Shown here in pieces: positions 24,257 through 35,683 of a stretch of 64,000 bases of DNA; position 1 is the stretch's first letter; each line of letters opens with the position of its first letter. The notes under the pieces are model-generated. The model ran no database searches. It was not told the DNA's origin and saw only the letters and a program-made list of their open reading frames with translations. Source of the stretch: Vicugna pacos (Eukaryota > Chordata > Mammalia > Artiodactyla > Camelidae); assembly GCF_048564905.1 (NCBI RefSeq), contig NC_133010.1:6145566-6209565 (forward strand), given 5' to 3'. A program made the position numbers and the translations under genes.

Positions 24257-24959
24257 TGGTGCAGCAACTGTAGAAAACAGTATGGAGATTCCTCAAAAGA
24301 CTGAAAATAGACTTACCATATGACCCAGCAATCCCACTTCTGGACATATATCCAGGGGGAACCATAATTCAAAAAGACACCTGCATCCCAATGTTCATAG
24401 CAGGGCTATTTGCAATAGTCAAGACATGGAAACAACCTAAATGTCCATCGACAGATGACTGGATAAAGAAGATGTGGTATATTTATACAATGGAAAACTT
24501 CTCAGCCATAAAAATGACAACAAAATGCCACTTGCAGCAACATGGATGGACCTGGGGTTTGTCATTTCAAGTGAAGTAAGCCAGAAAGATAAAGAAAAAT
24601 ACCACACGATCTCACTCATATGTGGAATCTAAAAAAAATTAAAAAGATAAATGAACTTAAATATAAAACAGAAATAGACTCACAGACACAGAATAGAAAC
24701 TTGTGGTTGCCAGAGGGGAGGGGTATGGGGAGGGACAGACTGGGAGTTTGAGATTTGTAGATACTGACAGGTATATGTAGAATAGATAAACAAGATTATA
24801 CTGTATAGCACAGGGAAATATATTCAAGATCTTGTAGAAGCTCACAGTGGAAAAGAACATGAAAATGAATATACATATATACAAGTATGACTGAAGAATT
24901 ATGCTGTACACCAGAAATTGACAATGTTGTACAGTGACTATAACTCAATGAAAAAAAAA
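24257..24959 (+). mobile_element. Lineage-specific L1, 5'-truncated, with target-site duplication
   Basis: About 0.7 kb of the L1 3' end. It starts within the ORF2 C-terminal part, 'acagtatggagattcctcaa' (TVWRFLK-type sequence). A still-readable segment at 24391-24579 gives MFIAGLFAIVKTWKQPKCPS, then DDWIKKMWYIYTMENFSAIK. The 3' UTR follows and the element ends in a poly(A) run at 24951-24960. It is flanked by a perfect 16-bp direct repeat AGTATTTGCTTATCTC at 24241-24256 and 24960-24975. The perfect duplication, the clean tail and the readable ORF2 end show it is young relative to the other L1 pieces here. Severe 5' truncation is the usual fate of new L1 copies. It is incapable of movement. 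Confidence 0.96.
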
Positions 24960-24975
24960 AGTATTTGCTTATCTC

Positions 24976-25394
24976 CCAGATAAGCAGAAGAGTAAAATTG
25001 ATGCCACATGGACTAATGCAACCAGCTCAGACCTTAGAAGCAGATCTCGGTTTGAACATGAGTCCTGTTACTTATTTGCTGTACAATTTGGACTGGCGTT
25101 CTTTAAGTTTGCATGTAAAATGGGAAAAGTAACACCCGTCCCACACAGTTGTATGCAAGCTAAACACTGAAAGAAATAATGAACATAAAATGTTCAACAT
25201 AGCAGAGGTTTGGTTACTGTTAGCTGCCTTGTCTTTTCTGGAACTTATACAGTAGAATATAGAATGCATATATATATAGAATATAGAATATATAGAATAT
25301 ATATATATAATATATATATATATAATGCTTATATAGTAGCATTCTTATCCACAAAAAGAATCAACTGTATGATACAAATTGGTATCCATCTAGT
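24976..25394. other. Unassigned sequence with AT microsatellite
   Basis: Nothing recognised except the AT-rich repeat at 25266-25326 (TATATA and TAGAATA units). That tract is nearly self-complementary and prone to cruciform formation. Confidence 0.6.
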
Positions 25395-25690
25395 CACTTA
25401 AATTTGAGATTATATGATTGACGTACTGCAAAGTTTCTTGATTTCTCTATCTGGTTCAGCACAGGCTGAGAGAGGCAAGTTAAAATCCCACATAATAATT
25501 TTGTGTGTTGATCTCTGAAATGTGTGTTTTTTATGTGCCATCGCAGTTATATCTGGTACCTGAAGTTCTTGGTTTGTCATTAAATTGTTCTTCTTTGACT
25601 GAAACTTGCGTGAGATTTTTCTCATGGTCTTTATTAACTGCTACGTTATTAAATTCATCTGTTGGGACTCACAGAGCCTTCTATTTTTTT
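25395..25690 (-). mobile_element. Ancient L1 ORF2 endonuclease relic
   Basis: The minus strand at 25625-25410 encodes ...THKIIMWDFNLPLSACAEPD, then REIKKL. This resembles the L1 endonuclease segment IIVGDFNTPLSxxDRSxxQKINK, where the GDFN motif is catalytic. Here Gly is replaced by Trp. It is short and very diverged. Confidence 0.6.
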
Positions 25691-25839
25691 TAAATTTTAA
25701 CACAGTGATCCACCTTTATAGAATGTTAATAACAAATTACATTATTGATAAGAATTATTTACATTTATATATTTAAATAGTTTGTGAAATTTTTAAAGTC
25801 AGAAAATTACATTGGATGATTTTTTTTCTTTTTTTCCCT

Positions 25840-26400
25840 TTTTCAATTTTATTAGGTAGAATTATTATAGTTCAACTGCACATACACATTATATTGCATG
25901 TAAATACATATATACAGTGTACTGCACAGTTTTTTTAGTTTAATATATATACTGATCATTGTTTCTAAGAACAGGTTAGAGCTTGCTTTAACTTTTTAAA
26001 CTTACATAGTTATCAAAGAAATAAAGCCAACCACAAAATAAGATCAACCAAATGTGGCAATCCAATCATAAAGGACAGTCAAATGTGCTTACACATATTC
26101 AAGAACTCAATTATCTTAGTTATAATAATAAGTAATTCATTTGTGTCCTTATTATTATTATTATTATTTAGATTCCTCATATAGATGATGCCATATGGCA
26201 TTTTTCTTCCTCTTTCTGGCCCACTTCACTTAGAATGACAATCTTCAGTTCCATCCATACTCCTGTAAATGGCACTATTTTATTCCTTTTTATGGCTGAG
26301 TAGTGTTCCATTGTATAGATGTGCCACATCTTCTTTGTCCAGTCATCTGTTAATGGACATTTGGGACATACAGTCTTTCAATGTAAACGCCTGTGTCTTT
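25840..26400 (-). mobile_element. L1 3' end relic, antisense, with (ATT)n
   Basis: From 26170 to 26380 the plus strand reads as reversed L1 ORF2 end: 'agattcctcatatagatgat', 'cacttagaatgacaatcttc', 'ttatggctgagtagtgttcc' then 'attgtatag', and 'ttaatggacatttggg'. An (ATT)n repeat sits at 26149-26170. The part 25840-25940 ('ttcaattttattaggtagaa') may be the worn 3' UTR of the same or another L1; 25940-26130 is unassigned. Confidence 0.65.
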
Positions 26401-26565
26401 CTTCAAGTCTGGAAATGTCTTTTACATTTTAGATTATTGCTTCCCTCCTAACTTTTCTTGTTTCTTTTTTGAAAATAGGCATACATCTCAGTTTGAATTA
26501 TTACAATTTTCATTTATTTTTTTTCTTCGTGTATTCATGTAGTAGTTCTATTCCTTTAGTCAGAA

Positions 26566-27015
26566 GTAAGAGCTTTCCTGACTATCGTCCTCTGGGCCAT
26601 TTTGCTGTCCATGGCATGAGGCAGATGACTGCTGTGGGTGTCATCAAAGCAGCAGACAAAAAGGCAGCTGGAGCTGGCAAGGTCACCAAGTCTGCCTAGA
26701 AATCTCAGAAGGCTAGATGAACATTATCCCCAGTACCTGCTACCCTAGTTTTAATCAATAGTGGAAGAATAATCTCAAAACTGTTTGTCTCATTTGACCA
26801 TTTAAATTTAATAGTGAAAGACTGGTTAATTCTAACAATGCATTGTAAAAATCTTCAGAAGGAACAGAGAACATTTCATGGACCATTTGTTTTGTTTGTG
26901 GCAGTCTAAAGTTATCAGTTTTCAAAATCAATACTTTTTAATGGAAACAACATGACCAAATATCTGTCACAGAATTTTGAGATCAATTAAAACAAAGTTT
27001 AATGAGAAAAAAAAA
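26566..27015 (+). pseudogene. EEF1A1: Processed pseudogene of EEF1A1 (3' part)
   Basis: The parent encodes translation elongation factor eEF1A1, which delivers aminoacyl-tRNA to the ribosome as a GTP-bound complex. Here only about the last 45-50 codons and the 3' UTR remain. The frame gives [20 protein letters not shown], then [20 protein letters not shown] and SA, against parent ...[53 protein letters not shown]-to-TAG change stops the frame at 26697-26699, and the natural TGA follows at 26718-26720. The 3' UTR is easily followed ('gaaagactggttaattctaa', 'tttttaatggaaacaacatg', 'aaagtttaatgagaaa') and ends in a short poly(A) at 27007-27015. There is no intron and no 5' part, so it is an L1-mobilised retrocopy truncated at the 5' end. 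I found no convincing target-site duplication. It is nonfunctional; divergence by eye suggests an old but post-eutherian copy. Confidence 0.95.
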
Positions 27016-28307
27016 GTAGGTATGTTTTAGTGTTATACCCTACCTTACTGATTCAACTTTCTGCAGTCTGAATTCTGGTCATTTGTATTTCTAATTATTA
27101 TCCTTGCAGTTTTAAATGGCACATTTGTTCCTTTTCTCAGGAAATTCTATTTCTATTAAAATTTGTTTTCTTCACACATATCAGTATCATTGATTTTAGT
27201 TTTTTTTCCCTTTCCTTGTGTATTTGTTGCTCTCTTTCATAGACATAGACAACTAAAACTTACATTCTTCTGAAAACTGCAAATAGTTTTCTAAATTTTT
27301 AGCAGAACATTTCCTGATGTGTGTGTTTTTCTCACATATCGTCCTTTCCCATGTTCTACAGTATGTTTTCATGTTTACAAGTCTCACGCTCATGCATAAA
27401 GCAAATCTACTCACCCTTGATACTTGTCAACAAAAAGAGTCTTTGTTATATACATGCTCCTTGACTTCCTTCACCATTTACTTGGATAAGGGAGGAATCT
27501 ACTTCTCAGACACACAGCAGCTGGGTAGCTAGATTTCAAAAGCTTCTTCCCAAATCCCATGGTTTGTACCTATGTATCCAGTGAGCTTTGCTAGTCTGAG
27601 ATAATATTCTTTCCTCTCTCCACTGCTTGCTTATCTGATTCTCTAAATGGTCGAAATACATGAAAAACTGTAATTCCAAGCATAGCATTTTACCTAGGCA
27701 TATTATGTATCTTATCTGTTCTTTTGATGAGTATTTGCTCATTGATTTGCTTAACACTTGAGTCCTAGTCTATAAAAAAATGTTCTCTACCCTCAAGATA
27801 CGAGGTCAGGTGGATGAAGCTACAATGTAATATCATTCTAAGGAAATATCTCTAGTTGAAAAACTCTACCACGTATTTCAGCTTTCCAACATTGAACTTT
27901 CTGCCCTAATGTTATTTGAAAACTGCAGTGACTGAATGGAAGGAAAAATCAGGAAGGAATGGGCAACCATTACTCTGGTACCATTTTTTTAAAGCAGAAA
28001 ATAGAGCAGATTAGTTCACTTTTCTTCAGGTTATCTGTCTTTTGGGCAGAACGTTGGGGAGGCCAAAATGTCTTTATGTCTTTCAGATTAGCAGGGTTGT
28101 TTTGATTCTTAAGCTAAAATATGAGCAGGAAGTCAATTATTTCCAACCCCCTCAAAAAAAAAAAAAACTCCTTTTGCTTTTCAGTAGACAGATGGCAGGC
28201 AATAAGCTAAATGCTTGGTATCTATCTCTTTGGCTGGTAGGCTGGTAAATTTATTCTCTGTTTCTATCCTTAATGTAGATACTATGAAGCTTTCATTCCC
28301 ATTACTC
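27016..28307. other. Unassigned AT-rich sequence
   Basis: No gene or certain repeat. The T-rich composition of 27060-27310 resembles worn antisense L1, but I cannot align it with confidence. The open frames at 27317-27532 and minus 27536-27757 match no protein I know. Confidence 0.4.
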
Positions 28308-28365
28308 TTTTACACACATTAAATTCTTATTACTTTGCTTTTACGCATATTAAATTCTTATTCTG
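28308..28365. repeat. Two-copy tandem duplication of about 30 bp
   Basis: 'cttttacacacattaaattc' followed by ttatta is repeated as 'cttttacgcatattaaattc' followed by ttatt, with few differences. It is a local slippage duplication. Confidence 0.8.
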
Positions 28366-28384
28366 ATCTATTTCATTGACATCA

Positions 28385-28770
28385 CTAACTTCAATCAGAG
28401 GTGAATTAGACATAACTTTTCAGCCCTCACTACTCCCCTGGTCACCCTCCCCACAAACACGCTAGACACCTCCATCTTGACAGTCTAACAGAGACTCAAC
28501 AAAACTCCACACGCTAAAAACAAAGCCCAACTTCTTTGATTCCAAAAAAAAAAAAAAAAACCAAACTCACTACTCTTATCATTTCCCTCCTATCATTAGA
28601 TCCTAATCTCCATCAGCCAGACTTGAAATCTCAACAGCACCTTCCTGTTCTCCCTCTTCTTGACTATGTTTCCAATATGGTGTTCTTTCTAAAACACCAG
28701 ATTACTTCCTCCAGAATTTCTTTGGATAGTTTGATCACAGCACTCAAAATCTCCATCCTGTTCATCATCA
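28385..28770 (+). mobile_element. L2 LINE relic
   Basis: The sense resembles the pyrimidine-rich L2 ORF-end/3' region, with 'gacacctccatcttgacagt' and 'ctaaaacaccagattacttc' then 'ctcc', then 'ttgatcacagcactcaaaat' then 'ctcc'. An A-run at 28544-28560 interrupts it. Identity is low, so this is tentative. Confidence 0.45.
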
Positions 28771-28779
28771 TCATAAGAC

Positions 28780-28945
28780 ATGGATTGGAGCTCCTATATG
28801 ACAGAAATTATACTAGAACCTTATATTTCATCTTCAAGTCAATCCTTTGGAATAGCTACTTTTCTTATGCCTAATCTAGAGATGAGACAAACTATAGCTT
28901 AAGGAACTTAACTTTCCTAAGATAGTATAACTGGTAAAATGTTGG
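28780..28945 (-). mobile_element. MIR SINE relic, reverse
   Basis: The plus strand reads 'tatgacagaaattatactag', 'aatcctttggaatagctact', 'tctagagatgagacaaacta' then 'tagcttaaggaacttaac', and 'cctaagatagtataactggt'. This follows the reversed MIR 3' end to core (gatgaggaaactgaggctta, cccaaggtcacacagctagt). Confidence 0.65.
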
Positions 28946-29103
28946 GCAGTTTTCCTCTTGGAAGGCAGTAAAATATAGAAAGAAAATAGATTGTCTATCC
29001 ATATTTTGGCTCTTTGATTTAGTTTGTCTGAGTAGCTATTTAATCTCTCTGAGCTTTGGTCTCACGTGTATAAATTAAGGATAATAATAGAGCTGTATTG
29101 ATA
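28946..29103 (+). mobile_element. MIR SINE relic, forward
   Basis: The sense MIR core: 'gtctgagtagctatttaatc' then 'tctctgagctttggtctcac', then 'gtataaattaaggataataa' then 'tag'. This follows (ctatgtgaccttggg), taacctctctgagcctcagt, (tgtaaaatggggataataat). It lies head to head with the preceding reverse MIR. Confidence 0.65.
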
Positions 29104-29612
29104 ACATATCTGAAAGACAAAGACACATGCACCCCAATGTTCACAACAGCACTGTATGCAATAGCCAAGACATGGAAACAACCTAAATGTCCATTAACAG
29201 GTGACTGGATAAAGAAGATGTTAATATATACAACATTTACAGCAACGTGGATGGACCCGGAGATTTTCATTTTAAGTGAAATAAGCCAGAAAGAGAAAGA
29301 AAAATACCATATGATATTGTTTATATGTGGAATCTAAAAAAAGGGACAAAAATGAACTTATCTCTAAAACAGAAACAGACTCACAAACATAGAGAAGAAA
29401 CTTAGGATGGTTACCAGGAGGTAAAGAGGGTGGGACTGGATTAATCAGGGGTTTGAAATTTGCACCTCTTGAGGAGTGATGGAAATGTTAGCTACCTTGA
29501 TTGTGATGGTGGTTTCATAGGTGTATACATCTATCAAAATTTATCTAATTGCACATCTGAAACATGTAGTTTACTGTACAGGAATAACGTGTTAAAAAAT
29601 GTCCGAAACAAT
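29104..29612 (+). mobile_element. Older L1 3' end, 5'-truncated
   Basis: Starts in the ORF2 C-terminal part. The segment 29098-29337 reads DKDTCTPMFTTALYAIAKTW, then KQPKCPLTGDWIKKM; a deletion removes the usual WYIYTMEYYSAIK stretch. It continues into an old-type 3' UTR ('gattgtgatggtggtttcat' then 'aggtgtatacatctatcaaa') and stops near 29612 without a clear poly(A). It is clearly older than the copy at 24257. Confidence 0.85.
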
Positions 29613-32459
29613 GAAAGTAATTTTTTCAATGTTAATTCTCTCTGTTTTAGTAGAAAAACAAAATGGCCTGTTGCACTTCCTTTTGTTAAGTAATCTCTAA
29701 TTCTTATCTAAGAAGCCAAGGTACAAGAGTACAGGTTGTGGTCTCCTGTTTTAGTAGTCAGCTTTAATCTTGGCATTTAAAAATGTTAAATTAATGACTG
29801 ATCAATTCCAAATAAATTACTGTCTTTAGAGGTGATACTAATCAATGGAGGGCATGGCAGGGTTGGTCTGAGAAAGGCTCATTGGACATTGAAGAAAATG
29901 GGATAATAATAGTTTGGTATTTGGGATTTTCACTCACTTATGTCATTACCATCGCAAACTTAACAGCTCTAACTAAGGTCTTTGACGTCTACCAAGCTGA
30001 TGATGCTACTCAAGTTATTATGAAGATTATGTTAATAATAGGACTGAGTCTCTCAGTGATAAAAGATTAATAACAATAATGATTTAAGTGTGTCCCTATT
30101 CCCTGTGTTTTAGCAGAGGAGCATAATATCAGAAATGGACTGTGTGAGAGGACAACTTAGGCACAGTGGTTGTTGAAGGAGGCTTTAAACATAAGGTAAC
30201 CAGCTGAGAACCAGAAGGAAAAAGAAAGATCCAGATATAGACAGGCTTTGATGGTTAGGATAGAGGAATGAGTCCATATCAGAGATGTTACACTATGGTA
30301 TCTCAGGGGCAAGTAGATAAATCTATCAGACAGAATATGTGCACAATAGGTTCATGGTGCCAGAAAAAAGTGCATAGAATTGAAGATCTTATGCTCTAAG
30401 ACCTAGATATAGGATTAAGGATATAAGCAAAGACTGGGAAAGGACAGAGTCCCTCTAAAGAATTTGATTGAAAGGTTAAGAGAAGGATGGAAAGAGGGAA
30501 GGAGGGAGAGAGGGAGAGACAGAGAGGCAGAGATAGAATTTAAATTTAACAATCAGACTTGTCTCCATCAGTCCAGGAAGTAATCTTAAGTTCAGCAATG
30601 GTCTAGATTTGAGGAGGAATGAGGTGAGTCTACTATAAGTCTCTCAGCAGCCAAGGAATTCTCTCCTTGGCTTTGTGTTCACAACATAGTTATCCAGGAT
30701 TGGAAGACATTCTAGTAGGCTTTAAGAACACCAGACTAACATGATAGATGCCAGATTGTACATCCAAATGATACGCAGAGGTGGAAATATGAGCCAAAAT
30801 AAACAAGAATAAATGTAATGTAAAAAAGTGCAAATGTTACTATTTTAAAAATAGCATCTATGAATACTTTTTATTTAGGGCATGAATTATAACACTCCAA
30901 AAATAGGAATTGAATATATTTGTTAAGGCTGTGAGTCAGAGGTTTTTCAAATTTAACCTCTTGCAGACTTTTAAATTATAAACCTAAAATATCTTCATTT
31001 TGCTTTGGTCAAAATTAAAAGGCGCTGTCACATATCTCACAATGGTATCTGATAAAAAGCCCCAAGATGAAAAAAAACCCATTGGCATAAGTATTGGTCT
31101 GCTCATTACTATTATCATTAACGTAAAGAATAGAAAGGACAGATCTATATTCTAGTGACCAGGAGCCAAATGAACAGAATGCTTTTAAGAGACAAGTTAA
31201 GTTGAAGGAAATGTTTATTATGCTTATTGCATTTAAATCTGAAAAAGTTTAATAAATTAAAATGTGTACAACTGGTAATGACTGGCTTGACAGTGTCTAG
31301 GAAAGGTTCGAGCCTTTCTACTCCTCCAGGCTAGATACAAGGCAGTCTTGAAGGTCAGGGCTTCCACTAAGTTCGATAATTGTCATATCATATCTAAATA
31401 ATCATGGTCCATTCCAGCCACCACATGTAAAGATGAAAATTATAAAATGAATTCTTATGAAAAAGGGCAGACTATAGATGAAGCAGTTGAGAAAACTGAG
31501 TAGCAAATACTTGAAGAATATGAGGATGAATAGGAAGATTTGAGAAAACACAACGTAGTCAAACACAGTCAAGGAAGTTTACACGTTTGCTTATTTTTCT
31601 ATTTATTTCTCCAAAGTGGGGAAAAAGTAGAATTAAAAGATAGGAATTACAAGGCAGGTGATTTTGACGTTACACTGTAAAGGGGTGCCTATCATTTAGA
31701 ACCGTACAAAAACAGTACAGGTTATCCTATGAGATGTCAGTTCACTGCATTGGAAGTATTTAAGGCCATTTACAAGTGGTCTTAAGTAAGAAAAGAAGCT
31801 GACATCTAAGTTCCCTAGTCTTTAGAAATAAATGAGTCCGTGTATGACATATAAAATGTAAAGATTAGTGATTTTCTTCTTAGGTCTCTAAACTCTGGTT
31901 TATTAGCTAGTTTATTCTCACTCATCCTCCAAACACCCTTTAGCTAATTACGAATTTTCATGCAGATGACACATGCATTAATAGCACAGAAAAATATAGA
32001 TGCAAACTTTTTCTTTCTAAGGTGCTTCATCCACAATGACTTTGCTTAATAATAGAAATCAAGGCTTCTGTTCGATTGTCCATCATACAAAACGTCCTAT
32101 CCAAGACATTTTTGTTTGTTTGTTTGTCATTATTTATCCTCATCTCCAGTTTCATTCTGCCTAAATCAACTGGTCACTGCAAATCAAAATAAGAAAAACA
32201 AGTTTATTTCCAGTACAAAATTGCACGAACACTGAAGAATTCAGCCTGGCTTGAGTCATTTCTCTGGTTCAAAGTTGAGATTTTTTTCTAATGTTCCATT
32301 TAGAAGCTTAATTATTTTTTCAAATGAAGTGATTTCAAAGTATATTTGTTGAAGTAATTTGCACCAAAATAATTATAATTGTAGTCTTCCCATGGAATAA
32401 TTAATATCAATACAGAGGAAAGTTTCTCTTTTTTTGAACATTAACAAGAAACTGACCAA
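29613..32459. other. Unassigned sequence, repeat-poor
   Basis: I recognise no gene or repeat family in 2.8 kb. A purine-rich GGAA/GAGA tract lies at 30481-30535, and short perfect inverted repeats at 30651-30670 (arms CCAAGGA/TCCTTGG) and 31301-31318 (arms GAAAGG/CCTTTC). The open frame at 29882-30070 (62 codons, with two hydrophobic stretches) matches no protein I know. Confidence 0.45.
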
Positions 32460-32640
32460 TATGATTATTGATTCTATTTCCATCATTTTAAAGCTAAAGA
32501 AACTCAAATCGATACATTGTATGACTTGTGATGACACTGGCCAGTGGAAAAGCTAGGCCTAAAATGTCTATCTTCTAATCCTAGTCCATTGTTTCCCACT
32601 AATAATACTATCTTATGTTGCACTGTGTACCTTCCAAAAC
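32460..32640 (-). mobile_element. MIR SINE relic
   Basis: Reversed MIR: 'attttaaagctaaagaaact' then 'caaatcgatac', 'tatgacttgtgatgacactg' then 'gccagtgg', 'aaaagctaggcctaaaatgt' then 'ctatcttctaatcctagtcc'. The order and spacing fit the core and head of MIR. Confidence 0.6.
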
Positions 32641-32775
32641 ATTTTTCACATTTTACCTTATTTAATTCTAAAAAGAAACCCTAAAAATTAGCTAATGAGA
32701 AAACCAAGACATAAAGATTTTATATATACTCCAAGTCACTTGACTCTTCATTCCTTAACTGTCACTGAATACCCA
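32641..32775 (-). mobile_element. Possible second MIR fragment
   Basis: The plus strand reads 'cattttaccttatttaattc', then 'agctaatgagaaaaccaaga' then 'cataaag', resembling the reversed MIR middle. It may be an independent element placed beside the preceding one. Confidence 0.4.
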
Positions 32776-32789
32776 GACACATATATCTC

Positions 32790-33300
32790 TCTGCCATCTT
32801 GATGTACCTAATTGAATATCTACCTTGCATCTCAAACTTGACATGCCAAAACAGGCATCTTGATTTCCTCATCCATCCTCTGCTCTTACCTGCCAGTTCT
32901 CTAGCCTTTCACATCTGGTACCACCATACATCCAACATCTCAGACCAAAAATCTATGCATTTTCCTGAGTCTTTTCTTTTCCTTCTTCCCAATATCACAA
33001 TCATTCACCGCATTCTATTGGGTATCTTCAGTAGTTACCCCAAATCTGTCCACTTCTTTTAATTCCACTATTAACCACACCGGTCCAAGCCACTGTCACC
33101 TCTTGCCCAAATTATCACCATAGTGCTTGTCTGCTCTCACTGCTTCCAGTATTGCCCATCTGCCATTCTTCCTCCACGGAGCTAAGAAGCAATTTTCTCA
33201 GAAATCCAGTGACAAGACTTTCATAGCTTCTAGGCTATGGCCACACTGAAAATACTCGCACTTATTTGTTCCTCTGTCTGTCTCCCTATTTGGAAGGTGA
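32790..33300 (+). mobile_element. L2 LINE ORF-end relic
   Basis: The sense L2 coding end and start of the 3' region: 'gcatctcaaacttgacatgc' then 'caaaa', 'gcatcttgatttcctcatcc', 'accacaccggtccaagccac' then 'tgtcacc', 'tgcttccagtattgcccatc', and 'gctaagaagcaattttctca'. The 87-codon open frame at 32799-33062 is a relic of this element and not a host gene. Confidence 0.75.
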
Positions 33301-33329
33301 GACCATCTTGCAGGAAAGATTTGTGTTGC

Positions 33330-34690
33330 ATACATTCAACAATGTGTCTCAATATAAGTATGTATAGTACATATTTAAATTGCAAAGTATAATAAATATG
33401 CATATACCTACCATCAAGGAAATCTTGAGGCCCCTACTACTGCAGGCCCCTTCATGTCAAAATCTGCCATCCTGCCCACCAACCTCAGAAAAAGACGGCA
33501 TGATCCTAAACTTTATGTATACCATAACCATGCTTTTCTTTATAGTTTTATAATTAATCCAAAACATTTTTATAGTTTTCTTGTATTTAAACTTTAAATA
33601 ATTGGAATCATAGTAGCTATATTTTTGCATGACTTGCTTTATCTTCTAATTCAACATTTATTCAACACCGTGGAGTTTGTGAAGTTCATACGTGTGTGTA
33701 GCTGTAGTTTACTCCTTTTTACTGCTGGTTTTCGTTCTATGATTGTATCACTATTTACCAATTTCACAATTTTTATCTGGGCTGTTTTTAGTTTCTTGAT
33801 TATATAAAAATTATTGCTATATGCACATATCCAAGATTTTCTTCAGAAACTACACATAAGGGTGAAATTGCTGACTGTAGGATTTTGATATCTTCACATT
33901 GACCAAGTGGTGGCAAACGGTTCTGTAGCGTAGTTGTACAAATACACCTTTCTATCTCACTGAGTCTAGAAAATTCTCAATTGTCTCACATCTTGGCCAA
34001 ATCTTGGCGTTGCCAGGAGTTTAAAATTTTACCAAAATAATGAATGTGAAATGAAAAGTTTTATGGATTTAGTTTCAATTTTCCTAATTAATAGTGAGCT
34101 TAAGAATCATTTCCTACTTTTGGCCATTAATGTTTCATTTTCTATGTAACATCTTATTATATCTATGTTTCAGGTATTTTATTTTTTATTTACTTTCTTG
34201 ATTCATAGGAATCTTTTACATAGTCTAGATACAAATCTTTTGTTAATTTTATCTGTGGTAAGTATCTTCTTCATGTGCGTAGCTTGAATTTCATTTTAAA
34301 TTATGTATCTCGATACATTGAAATGTTTAATTATAATTTAATTACATTTATTTTAAAATACCAGGTAATTTATGCTTTCAAAAAATTATTCCTTTCTCCA
34401 TGGCCAATAAATATATTTTCTAACAATTTTAAAGTTTTGTATTTTACATTTAAGTCTTCAGTTTACTTGGATTGGATTATTGTATATGGTGCAAAGTAAG
34501 CATCTACATTTATAATTTTTCTAATGAAAAATCAGTTACCTTAGCATCACTTATTAAATAGGCCATCCCTTTCCATGATTGATCTGTTTTCCACCTCTGC
34601 CATGTAGCAAGATTCTGTGTGTGCCAGAGTCTTTCGGAACTTTGTTTTATGTTTCATGGGGTTGTTTGCTATCCCTGGGTGAATTTCACC
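33330..34690 (-). mobile_element. Old L1M-type 3' region
   Basis: Reversed old L1, about 1.35 kb: 'attggaatcatagtagctat', 'gtgtgtagctgtagtttact' then 'cc', 'gggtgaaattgctgactgta' then 'gg', 'ataggaatcttttacatagt' then 'ctagatacaaatcttttg', 'tggattattgtatatggtgc', and 'cttattaaataggccatccc'. It is strongly diverged and carries no readable frame. Confidence 0.7.
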
Positions 34691-34716
34691 CTCTCGTATT
34701 TATTATAGTGGAACAG

Positions 34717-34880
34717 AGAGACAGTACAACATCATGTTTAGGAAAATAGATTTCGGGGCCAGATTATCTTGGTTTGATTTCTAGTCCCATCAGTGCTACT
34801 TGTGAGACTCAGAGCAGGTTGTTTAACCTCTCTGTTCTCTAGAAAGCTGGGCAAAAAAGTAGAACCTGTCATTAGATAAG
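34717..34880 (+). mobile_element. MIR SINE
   Basis: A fairly complete MIR: 'gacagtacaacatcatgttt' (head), 'cggggccagattatcttggt' then 'ttgatttctagtcccat', 'gtgctacttgtgagactcag' then 'agcaggttgtttaacctctc' and 'tgttct'. The strongest MIR match in the window. Confidence 0.85.
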
Positions 34881-35573
34881 CAAATAAACACCACTTTCTT
34901 TCTGTCCTCCTCCCATTTTCAAAGTGTAATTAATACCATTATCTTTTCAGGTTACACCTGCTGTCCTTCAACCTTCTGTCATTTCTCCATGAGGAATTGT
35001 CTTTGACAAGTATTTTGGCCTCTTGCCATGGCCTGCTGCCAGACTTCTGCTTATTTCCTGGAATCAGCTGTGGGATGTATTGTTTCCAGCCTGAACATTG
35101 TTTCATGTTCATACACCAAACTCTAAGTCAGGTTTCCAGGAGCCTGTTCCTCCAAGCCAACTTTGTACCAGTGCTGGGTCCAATCCATACAAAGTCCCAT
35201 GGGAAACCATCCACCAAGATTCAGGGATGTATGATTTTGGTCATTTGGCTGGGAACCAAAGTTTCCCCATGGCCCACTTGGCCTACAAATATTTGGACTT
35301 GAAAATCCACATTTTTTTTTTTAAAAAAAAAGCACAAATCCCTACACACTAAAATTGTACACATCAAATATTGGTCCAATCTTCATCCACATTTTAAGAG
35401 AATGTCTGTTAACAGAGAGTTCCAGCATCTATGAAAGTACTCCAAAATGACTACTTTGTATGAGTAAAGAATAAGCATGAATGTTCAGAAAGTGTCTGTA
35501 TTCTCCAGGTTGCAATATGGTCCATGTGCTCTGCTTGAGATAAGGTACATAGTAAATTATGGTTGGATAAACA
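34881..35573. other. Unassigned sequence
   Basis: No gene recognised. The last 40 bp ('aaggtacatagtaaattatg' then 'gttggataaa') resemble the end of a MIR or L2 element, on which the following GAT repeat begins. The 101- and 84-codon frames at 34997-35352 match no protein I know. Confidence 0.4.
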
Positions 35574-35651
35574 CATGATGATGATGATAATGTTGATGAT
35601 ATTGATGATGATGATAATGATAATGATGATGATGATGATATTGATGACAAT

Positions 35652-35683
<32 letters not shown>

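Noticed and set aside
29882-30070. 62-codon frame with two hydrophobic stretches as a small membrane protein
   Set aside because: No homology recognised, no neighbouring gene structure, and such frames are expected by chance in AT-rich DNA.
35429-35650. Serine-rich minus-strand frame
   Set aside because: It is a translation of the GAT trinucleotide repeat.
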